Below are positions 1 through 7,022 of a DNA stretch of 7,022 nucleotides, in pieces. Numbering within the stretch: position 1 is the stretch's first letter; each line of letters opens with the position of its first letter. Below the pieces are notes generated by a model. It searched no databases. It was given only the letters and a program-made list of their open reading frames with translations, and was not told the DNA's origin. The translations under genes and the position numbers were made by a program. The DNA comes from Gemmatimonadota bacterium (GTDB lineage Bacteria; Gemmatimonadota; Gemmatimonadetes; Longimicrobiales; Gaopeijiaceae), in NCBI GenBank assembly GCA_016209995.1, contig JACQVC010000038.1:1-7022 (forward strand). The letters run 5' to 3'.

Positions 1-356
1 GCCTGGCGCTGATCCTGGCCGGACTCGGTCTCTACGGCGTCACCGCCTACGCTATGCACCGCCGCCGCGCGGAGTTTGGGATCCGCATGGCCCTCGGCGC
101 GGCGCCCGCTGGCGTGGTTCGTCTGGTGCTGCGGCGGGTGGGGCTGCTGGTGGGCGCGGGCGTGCTCGTAGGCGCTCTGATCAGCTGGTGGGCGGCGCGG
201 TTCGTCCAGATGCTGTTATACGGCCTCGAGCCGCACGACCTCTCCACCCTGGCGGCCGCCGCGCTCGTGCTCGCGACGGTGGGAACAATCGCCGGCTGGG
301 TGCCTGCCCGCCGGGCGGCGAGGATCGATCCTGTCGATACCCTGAGGGAGGGATAG
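1..356 (+). CDS. ABC transporter permease, FtsX/MacB-like (ADOP type), C-terminal part only
   Basis: This is the last 117 residues of an inner-membrane permease, running in from the left edge (reading frame begins at base 3, stop TAG 354-356). It shows the usual C-terminal FtsX-domain pattern of MacB-like permeases: a hydrophobic helix leading into GLYGVTAYAMHRRRAEFGIRMALGA, a second helix around GLLVGAGVLVGALI, a third around AAAALVLATVGTIAGW, and the closing motif PARRAARIDPVDTLREG. The RR-x-E-[FI]-GIRMALGA and PARRAA-x-DP-x-x-x-LR motifs are typical of the acidobacterial-type duplicated orphan permeases (ADOP), which carry two FtsX domains and usually lie away from their ATPase. Members act in efflux or lipoprotein/macrolide-type export; the substrate cannot be told here. 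The first half and the start lie outside the window, so the domain duplication cannot be confirmed. It converges on the PIN toxin gene with 6 bp between stop codons. Confidence 0.88.
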   Translation, partial: LALILAGLGLYGVTAYAMHRRRAEFGIRMALGAAPAGVVRLVLRRVGLLVGAGVLVGALISWWAARFVQMLLYGLEPHDLSTLAAAALVLATVGTIAGWVPARRAARIDPVDTLREG

Positions 357-362
357 GCGCCG

Positions 363-809
363 CTACAACCACCCAAGCTCGAAGTCCGGAACGAGTGGAT
401 CCAGGAACCTCACGCCTTCGAGAGAAGCTCCAGACTGAAAGTCCTCACTCAGGACCACCGGAATCTGATTCAATCTCGCAGCACCCCAGATCTGCGCATC
501 GAAGTATGAGAACCCGTGATCACGCACGCCCCGGACCGCTTCAAGAACAATAAGGGGAGTGAGGGGCAGGATCGGAAAGGCCAGTAGAAGATCCTCGACC
601 TGATGCAACACCGTATCCGGTTCGACGGGAGGCTCCATCTTTCTCAAAAGCACGTCCGCGAATTCCGCGAGAGCTTGCGCGGGAACGACAGCGTCATCAG
701 TCGCACCCAAACGAGCGAGCAGATTCCGGGCCTTCACTCCCTTCTCCCGTTCCCTCCCATCCTGCGGGTAAACCAGGAGGTTGGTGTCGATCAGGTACCG
801 GTAAGCCAT
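363..809 (-). CDS. vapC: VapC-like PIN-domain toxin (ribonuclease)
   Basis: The product is about 148 residues, the usual size for a PIN-domain VapC toxin. Counting from the upstream TTG at 812 (149 aa), the acidic residues expected for the Mg2+/Mn2+ nuclease site are present: D9 in LIDTNLLVY, E50 in ALAEFADVLL, D105 in SYFDAQIWGAA and D124 (next to E123) in VVLSEDF. VapC toxins cleave RNA, often initiator tRNA or rRNA, when freed from their antitoxin; the target here is unknown. I prefer the ATG at 809 because an AAGG Shine-Dalgarno-like core (rc of 817-820) lies 7 nt upstream of it; the TTG at 812 would leave only 4 nt. The gene follows the antitoxin by 16 bp on the same strand, the standard antitoxin-toxin order, so the two are probably co-transcribed. 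All four acidic positions are kept, so the toxin looks intact. Confidence 0.9.
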   Translation of the reverse strand: MAYRYLIDTNLLVYPQDGREREKGVKARNLLARLGATDDAVVPAQALAEFADVLLRKMEPPVEPDTVLHQVEDLLLAFPILPLTPLIVLEAVRGVRDHGFSYFDAQIWGAARLNQIPVVLSEDFQSGASLEGVRFLDPLVPDFELGWL

Positions 810-825
810 CAAGCTGCCTTATCCG

Positions 826-1095
826 TCATCGACCCCACCTTCCTGTTCGCTCCTCGTAGAGCTCCTCACGTGACCAGCGGCGAGCTGGACTCCGGTGACA
901 TTGAGCAACCTCCCCGGCTCGCCGGATGAAGGACTCCAGGGCCTCCTTTCGGCCAGGAAGGGGCCTCTGCTCTCCTACGAGAGCGGCATCCAGGGCACGC
1001 CGCACTAATTCCGCCTCCGACAAACCCAGCTCCCTCGCCCTACGCTTGAGAGCCCGGTCCTGCCGCTCGTCGATATACAGCTGCTTCCGCACCAT
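826..1095 (-). CDS. vapB: VapB-like ribbon-helix-helix antitoxin
   Basis: This 89-residue basic protein has the layout of a CopG/RHH antitoxin. A short N-terminal strand (KQLYID, residues 4-9) would pair in the dimer to contact DNA. It is followed by helix A (about 10-24, ERQDRALKRRARELG) and helix B (about 26-39, SEAELVRRALDAAL). The C-terminal half, ending in RRWSREELYEERTGRW, is the likely toxin-binding tail; the W-x-REELYEER pattern resembles other antitoxins paired with PIN toxins. By family logic it masks the VapC active site and represses its own promoter. The ATG at 1095 has no clear Shine-Dalgarno sequence; a candidate promoter and repeat operator lie directly against it. Assignment rests on the RHH pattern plus the adjacent PIN gene 16 bp downstream. 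Confidence 0.85.
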   Translation of the reverse strand: MVRKQLYIDERQDRALKRRARELGLSEAELVRRALDAALVGEQRPLPGRKEALESFIRRAGEVAQCHRSPARRWSREELYEERTGRWGR

Positions 1096-1130
1096 GGGTA
1101 TACATTACGTACATTACTCGGCCTCGTCCA
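1096..1130 (-). promoter_or_regulatory. Candidate vapBC promoter and direct-repeat operator
   Basis: Read on the minus strand, TGGACG (1130-1125; 4 of 6 matches to TTGACA) is followed after 17 nt by TAATGT (1107-1102; fits TAnnnT). This places transcription start close to the antitoxin ATG, so the mRNA may be leaderless or nearly so. Two copies of GTAATGTA (1117-1110 and 1108-1101) sit 9 bp apart, cover the -10 region and run into the palindrome GTATAC (1098-1103). Spaced repeats over the -10 box suit autorepression by an RHH dimer pair. The boxes and repeats are seen directly; promoter activity and VapB binding are inferred. Confidence 0.5.
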
Positions 1131-1521
1131 TGTCTGAACGGGACGGGGCTTTACCGACCCAAGCCGCCACTGGCGTCCTCAAGCGTTCGGGAGCATGACC
1201 ATGGCCCGTGCTGTGGGGACGACCTCCGCGGCCCGGGAAGGCAGCGGCTGGCAAGGGGCTTTGCCGATGCGCCGAAGCGGTATCAGTTGACGCAAGTCCA
1301 TCCTGCCGCGAACGGGCTCTGGAGCCCTGCGGAAAGGATGGTTCACAACAGCGGAAAGGATGGCGTATAACAGAGGCAGGCCATCTTCACCTGCAGAAGG
1401 GTGGTTCCGTCCCGGGGTAAGCGGGCGTCCGCCCGCGGTAGCCGGACTTGCAGCGGTCCCCAGCCTGGATACCCCGTGGGAGGGCTAGGAAAGCTCCGCT
1501 GCAGTGGTTCCGGCCGCGCCG
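1131..1521. other. Gene-free stretch between vapBC and ppdK
   Basis: About 390 bp in which I find no credible gene. The short reading frames here have no recognisable domain, no convincing ribosome binding site and arginine/proline-rich out-of-frame-style composition. It contains a short tandem repeat (1329-1372) and small hairpins: 1250-1265 (GGCAAG/TTTGCC, one G-T pair), 1314-1327 (GGGCTC/GAGCCC, 2-nt spacer) and 1421-1436 (GCGGGCG/CGCCCGC, 2-nt spacer). None is followed by a T-tract on either strand, so they are not standard intrinsic terminators. No tRNA cloverleaf or transposase remnant was recognised. It lies downstream of ppdK and upstream of vapB. Confidence 0.6.
1329..1372. repeat. 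Two-copy tandem repeat, 22-bp period
   Basis: GCGGAAAGGATGG occurs at 1329-1341 and again, identically, at 1351-1363. The remainder of each 22-bp unit is similar (ending ACAACA and ATAACA), giving 18 of 22 matching bases. No third copy is evident. On the minus strand the core reads CCATCCTTTCCGC. Two sites 22 bp (about two helical turns) apart could be a regulator binding pair, or simply a local duplication. Confidence 0.7.
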
Positions 1522-4170
<2,649 letters not shown>

Positions 4171-4479
4171 CTTTTCCGCTTTCCTCCTGGTTTACGACCC
4201 CGTAAGCACGGGCCTCCGTGTCTACCGGGGATCGATCACGGCGGCATCAGCGTCGATGCACTTATCTTCGCATGGTCAGGTCTTGCTCGCTACTGAAGTC
4301 GAAGGCGTATCATGTATAGCGGCCGCAGGGCAGGCAGGCAATCAGCGCCGACTGCCCTGCTCGGCTCCTCCCTCGACGTTCCCCTGCGTTCGGTTGCCGT
4401 GCGGCGTCTCGCCGTGCGACATTCAAGTCTTCCAGCGCCAATGCGAGCGCCAACGCGGTCCCGAGAGGAGGATGCGGTG
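4171..4479. other. Divergent intergenic region between ppdK and the outer-membrane protein gene
   Basis: These 309 bp must carry both promoters. On the plus strand TTGCTC (4283-4288) precedes TATCAT (4308-4313) by 19 nt, and TATAGC follows at 4315-4320; this is a weak candidate promoter for the outer-membrane gene. I could not choose a convincing -35/-10 pair for ppdK, although AGGAGG for its ribosome site is clear at 4188-4183 (minus strand). Downstream of the plus-strand candidate lie the inverted repeat at 4325-4360 and a 12-bp tandem duplication (GCGCCAATGCGA / GCGCCAACGCGG, 4435-4458) just before the ribosome binding site. No small gene is recognisable. Confidence 0.5.
4325..4360 (+). 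promoter_or_regulatory. 9-bp inverted repeat in the probable 5' leader of the DUF6588-like gene
   Basis: GCAGGGCAG (4325-4333) is perfectly complementary to CTGCCCTGC (4352-4360), with an 18-nt loop. It lies directly after the candidate plus-strand -10 elements (4308-4320) and about 120 nt before the start codon, so it would form a stable hairpin at the 5' end of the leader if transcription begins near 4320. There is no T-run after it. It could stabilise mRNA, bind a regulator as DNA, or have no role. Confidence 0.4.
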
Positions 4480-5481
4480 ATGAAGAAAGGCTGCGCCGTT
4501 TCGACCCTGACCGTGGCTCTGGCCACCGTGGTCTTTTCGGCCGGGAGCCTGTCCGCCCAGGACGCACTGGACCGACTGGAAACGCTGGCCAGAGACAACG
4601 CGATGCTGTACGTCCAGCCCGTCACACAGGGCGTGGGAACAGCGCTGAATCAGGGCATCTTTCATACCGCTGGTGTCCATACGTTCTTCGGATTCCACCT
4701 GGGCGTGTCCGTGAGCGGCGTTCTGCTCGAGGACGTGGACGATGCGTTCATTCCGGTCCTTCCCAATTCCATCCCTGGTGCCGGCGCGTGCAGCACAAAC
4801 CCCTACGGCGCACCTGCCTCCTTGACCCCCACGGCGACGGTCACGGGGCCAGGCAGCGGCCAGACGTACGAGCCCATGGGTCAGTGCCGCTTAGCCATCC
4901 AGGCGGCCGGCGGAAACCCCTCCAACTACGCCCTCAACTTCCCCGGTGGCCTCGACCTTCCGGCTGTCCCGTTTGCCGTCATCCAGGGGAGCGTCGGCCT
5001 CCTTCTGGGGACCGAGGTCTCCGTGCGCATGATCCCGGCTGTCGAGACCACGGAGGAGGTGGGCAAGATTCAGGCCATCGGCTTCGGTGTGAAGCATTCG
5101 CTCAGCCAATACATTCCGCTCTTCCCCGTCGACGTGTCCGTCTACTACGGGAAGCAGAGCCTCGATGTCGGCGATTACGTGGAGGCTTCGGGCTCGAGTT
5201 ACGGCCTCATCGTCGGCAAGGACCTGGGCCTGCTGACCCTGTATGGAGCGGCTTCCCGACAGTCGGCCGATGTGGATGTGTCGTACACGGTCGACAACCC
5301 GGACAACGACCCCGGCCTGCCGGCCGACGGGACGAAGGTCACGTTCAAGGAAGAGCTGGACACCGAGACCCGGCTGACCGGGGGCCTGACGCTCAACCTC
5401 GGACCCATCAAGCTGAACGCGGACTACTCTCCCGGCGACCGCAACACGGTGTCGGCGAAGCTGCTGGTGTCGGTGCGGTAG
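4480..5481 (+). CDS. DUF6588-like secreted outer-membrane protein, function unknown
   Basis: The predicted product is 333 residues. I place the start at ATG 4480 because AGAGGAGG (4464-4471) lies 8 nt before it and a clean signal peptide follows; the frame stays open upstream to 4312, but that would bury the signal sequence. Residues 1-26 form the signal peptide (MKKG, hydrophobic core, cleavage after SLSA before QDALDRLE). The mature protein begins with a helix (LETLARDNAMLYVQPVTQGVGTALNQGIFHTA) and continues as alternating strands. GTEVSVRMIP, GFGVKHSLSQYIPLFPVDVSVYYGKQSL and the final strand NADYSPGDRNTVSAKLLVSVR match, from memory, the DUF6588 family of outer-membrane barrels in Bacteroidota, Gemmatimonadota and relatives. 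A loop at about 96-150 carries two cysteines (C104, C136) that could form a disulfide in the periplasm or outside. The role is unknown. It converges on the glycosylase gene with a 4-bp gap. Confidence 0.85.
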   Translation: MKKGCAVSTLTVALATVVFSAGSLSAQDALDRLETLARDNAMLYVQPVTQGVGTALNQGIFHTAGVHTFFGFHLGVSVSGVLLEDVDDAFIPVLPNSIPGAGACSTNPYGAPASLTPTATVTGPGSGQTYEPMGQCRLAIQAAGGNPSNYALNFPGGLDLPAVPFAVIQGSVGLLLGTEVSVRMIPAVETTEEVGKIQAIGFGVKHSLSQYIPLFPVDVSVYYGKQSLDVGDYVEASGSSYGLIVGKDLGLLTLYGAASRQSADVDVSYTVDNPDNDPGLPADGTKVTFKEELDTETRLTGGLTLNLGPIKLNADYSPGDRNTVSAKLLVSVR

Positions 5482-5485
5482 GACG

Positions 5486-6373
5486 CTACTCCTCCAGTTC
5501 CTCGATCGTCTTCGGCCAGTCCTCCCCTAGGAGTTTCGACAGCGCGCGGTCGCGCAGCAGCTTGCCCCCGGTTTGGCAGCGGGCACAGTAGTTCGTCTCG
5601 TTCTCGGCGTAGACGATGCGCTGCACCGGCGAGCCGCAGCGCGGGCACGGCTGGCCATACTTGCCGTGCACCGCCATGGTCGGGTGGAACGCCGTCACCT
5701 TCTCCGGAAACGCCTCACCCCCCTCGGCCTGGAGTCGCCGGATCCACTCGTCCAGTGAGCTGCGCGTCGCCTGGTACAGCCGCTCGATCTCAGCCGCGGC
5801 GAGCTGTCGCGTGCGTTTCACCGGGGAGAGCCCCGCGCGGAAGAGAATCTCGTCGGAGTGGGCGTTGCCGATGCCGCTCAGAATCCGCGGGTCCGTGAGC
5901 GCTCGCTTGAGCGTGTGGTTCTCGCGGACCAGCGCGCCGCGGAACTCGTCCAGACTAATGGACAGGGGGTCGAGGCCGCCGCGATCCAGAGCCGCCAGCG
6001 CCTCGTTCCCGCGCAACACGTGCAGCGACGCGCGCTTCTTGGTGGCCGCCTCCGTCAGCAGCAGCGTGCCGTTCGGGAAGTCGAAGGCGGCATGCGCGCC
6101 CTTCTTCGGCACGGGCGCTCCCCTTCCCTTCCAGCGGAAGCGCCCCGCGATCATCAGATGGATCACGACGAAGAGCGAGCCTTCCAGCTGCCAAACGATG
6201 CGCTTTCCCATGCGCTGCAGCCCTACCACGCGGCGGCCCTCGACGGCCGCGAGCGGTGGCTCGTACGTGCGCAGCAGCGACGGCGACTGCAAACGCACCC
6301 GTTCCAGCGGCTGGCCTACGATCCGGCGCTCGAGCGCATGCAGGTACAGCGCCACTTCCGGTAGCTCAGGCAT
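5486..6373 (-). CDS. Fpg/Nei-family DNA glycosylase-lyase (mutM/nei-like), divergent zinc finger
   Basis: This 295-residue protein belongs to the helix-two-turn-helix base-excision repair family, which removes oxidised bases and nicks the strand by beta/delta elimination. It begins MPELPEV, giving the catalytic Schiff-base P2 (after Met removal) and E3. K57 in RMGKRIVW matches the conserved lysine, and LSGIGNAHSDEILFRAGLSP (165-184) is the H2TH motif with N170. The C-terminal zinc finger is C243-x2-C246-x16-C263-x2-C266. Several usual Fpg residues differ: the zinc-finger arginine, five positions before the third Cys, is N258 (in AENETNYC); the usual HLGMTG is HLMIAG; and the RRF of the intercalation loop appears replaced around KKRAS (112-116). 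Substrate preference may thus not be 8-oxoguanine, and I give no symbol. The start is supported by GGGGAG 7 nt before the ATG. A C-terminal extension (DRALSKLLGEDWPKTIEELEE) follows the finger. Confidence 0.93.
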   Translation of the reverse strand: MPELPEVALYLHALERRIVGQPLERVRLQSPSLLRTYEPPLAAVEGRRVVGLQRMGKRIVWQLEGSLFVVIHLMIAGRFRWKGRGAPVPKKGAHAAFDFPNGTLLLTEAATKKRASLHVLRGNEALAALDRGGLDPLSISLDEFRGALVRENHTLKRALTDPRILSGIGNAHSDEILFRAGLSPVKRTRQLAAAEIERLYQATRSSLDEWIRRLQAEGGEAFPEKVTAFHPTMAVHGKYGQPCPRCGSPVQRIVYAENETNYCARCQTGGKLLRDRALSKLLGEDWPKTIEELEE

Positions 6374-6539
6374 TAATTAACTCCCCCACCTCGCCCTTCC
6401 TCTCCTCCTCTCACCCGTCTCCCCGCCCCTTCGCTGACCTCCGCTTCGCTCCGGTTGGACTGGACCGCCAGGTGCAGGCTATAATGCGTTTCGTCGTTCG
6501 CGCGCGATCGCTAACCAACTCTAGAAGGAGTCGGCCTGT
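6374..6539. other. Divergent intergenic region with pyrimidine-rich tract
   Basis: The 166-bp region separates the glycosylase (minus) from the cyclophilin gene (plus). From 6381 to about 6452 the plus strand is almost all C and T, so the glycosylase mRNA would start with a purine-rich leader containing its ribosome site. An AT-rich palindrome TTAATTAA (6373-6380) touches the glycosylase ATG. On the other side lies the cyclophilin promoter, and between it and the ribosome binding site the palindrome GCGATCGC (6504-6511). No small gene is seen. Confidence 0.55.
6456..6485 (+). promoter_or_regulatory. Promoter of the cyclophilin lipoprotein gene
   Basis: A perfect TATAAT -10 box (6480-6485) stands out in GC-rich surroundings. 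TGGACT (6456-6461), matching TTGACA at 4 of 6 positions, lies 18 nt upstream as the probable -35. Transcription would start near 6492, giving a leader of about 48 nt with AGAAGGAG (6523-6530) 9 nt before the ATG. This is the best sigma-70-like promoter in the window. Confidence 0.65.
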
Positions 6540-7022
6540 ATGAGATCTGCACGCCTCGCGCTTCGCTCCACGCTGATCCTAGCTCCTGCGTTGGTCCTCG
6601 TCGCCTGCGGAGAGCAGGGCGAGCAGGCCGGCCAGGCCAGTGAGGGTGGCCCGGACACGGCCGCTACCGCCGCGACACCGGCCGCCACGAATCCACTTCT
6701 CGACCCACGATCGGCAGCCATGAACGAAACCGCACCCGCCGTCTACAGAGCGAGATTCGCTACGAGCAAAGGCGACTTCGTCATCGAAGTGCACCGCGAT
6801 TGGGCGCCCCGCGGCGCGGATCGCTTCTACAACCTGGTCCAGGGCGGATTCTACGATGGCGCACGCTTCTTCCGCGTCATCGAAGGGTTCATGGCTCAGT
6901 TCGGCCTGGCCGGCGATCCGCAGGTCTCGGCGGCCTGGCGCAGCGCGCCGATCGCCGACGACTCCGTCGCCCAGAGCAACCGGCGAGGCACCATCAGTTA
7001 TGCCATGGCGGGACCCAATACC
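6540..7022 (+). CDS. Lipoprotein peptidyl-prolyl cis-trans isomerase (cyclophilin type), 3' end cut off
   Basis: The first 161 residues of a secreted proline isomerase are present; the frame is open to the window edge. The start ATG 6540 is supported by AGAAGGAG 9 nt upstream. Residues 1-22 are a lipoprotein signal with lipobox LVAC and lipidated C23, followed by a low-complexity linker rich in Ala, Gly, Gln, Glu and Thr (24-50). The cyclophilin fold starts near residue 69 (YRARFATSKGDFVIEVHRDWAPRGADRFYNLV). It contains RFFRVIEGFMAQFG, in which R112, F117, M118 and Q120 correspond to CypA R55, F60, M61 and Q63, so it should be catalytically competent. The beginning of the AMAGPNT motif (155-161) is the last thing seen. 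It should be membrane-anchored facing the periplasm, helping fold exported proteins. The usual GGD of other cyclophilins is replaced by FGLAGDP, a variant I associate from memory with Gemmatimonadota- and Acidobacteriota-like proteins. Confidence 0.92.
   Translation, partial: MRSARLALRSTLILAPALVLVACGEQGEQAGQASEGGPDTAATAATPAATNPLLDPRSAAMNETAPAVYRARFATSKGDFVIEVHRDWAPRGADRFYNLVQGGFYDGARFFRVIEGFMAQFGLAGDPQVSAAWRSAPIADDSVAQSNRRGTISYAMAGPNT

Noticed and set aside
1208..1420. A small 70-codon frame in the gene-free stretch.
   Set aside because: No ribosome binding site, no recognisable motif, composition typical of random GC-rich frames.
1421..1436. GCGGGCG/CGCCCGC inverted repeat as an intrinsic terminator.
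   Set aside because: The loop is only 2 nt (4 if the inner pair opens) and no T-run follows on either strand.
4312..4479. Upstream extension of the outer-membrane protein frame to ATG 4312.
   Set aside because: It would put 56 Arg/Ser/Pro-rich residues before a clear signal peptide and ignore the strong AGAGGAGG before ATG 4480; the candidate promoter also overlaps 4312.
4788..5591. A 267-codon plus-strand frame overlapping the outer-membrane protein gene.
   Set aside because: Arg/Pro/Gly-rich shadow in another frame; the overlapping frame has a signal peptide, ribosome site and family match.
5616..6380. A 254-codon plus-strand open frame opposite the glycosylase gene.
   Set aside because: Ser/Arg-rich composition, no domain, and fully overlapped by a clear PELPEV-type protein on the other strand.

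Overview
GC-rich bacterial chromosomal DNA (roughly two thirds G+C by eye) with seven recognisable protein genes, two of them cut by the window edges. An ADOP/MacB-type permease tail, a DUF6588-like outer-membrane protein, a lipoprotein-anchored cyclophilin of the 'FFRVI-GFM-QFG' type and a pyruvate phosphate dikinase together suggest a diderm bacterium of the Gemmatimonadota/Acidobacteriota kind. That placement comes from protein style only; there is no rRNA or other marker gene.

Layout: (1) 1-356, + strand, C-terminal end of an FtsX-domain ABC permease. (2) 363-1095, - strand, a two-gene VapBC-type toxin-antitoxin module: RHH antitoxin first, PIN toxin second, with a candidate near-leaderless promoter that overlaps a direct-repeat operator. 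(3) About 1131-1521, a non-coding stretch holding a 22-bp-period tandem repeat and several short hairpins. (4) 1522-4170, - strand, a complete and catalytically intact ppdK. (5) 4171-4479, a divergent intergenic region with a hairpin in the probable leader of the next gene. (6) 4480-5481, + strand, a secreted DUF6588-like outer-membrane protein. (7) 5486-6373, - strand, an Fpg/Nei-family DNA glycosylase of a divergent type whose zinc-finger arginine is replaced by asparagine. (8) 6374-6539, a divergent intergenic region with a perfect TATAAT -10 box. (9) 6540 to the window end, + strand, the start of a lipoprotein peptidyl-prolyl isomerase.

The genes do not form one pathway. Apart from the vapBC pair, each looks like its own transcription unit: neighbours alternate in strand, two junctions are convergent with only 4-6 bp between stop codons, and two are divergent. 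The window is mostly ordinary housekeeping and envelope genes with one small accessory module. I see no convincing new multi-gene system. The observations most worth checking are the altered active-site and zinc-finger residues of the glycosylase, the vapBC promoter/operator, the repeat in the gene-free stretch and the leader hairpin before the outer-membrane gene.
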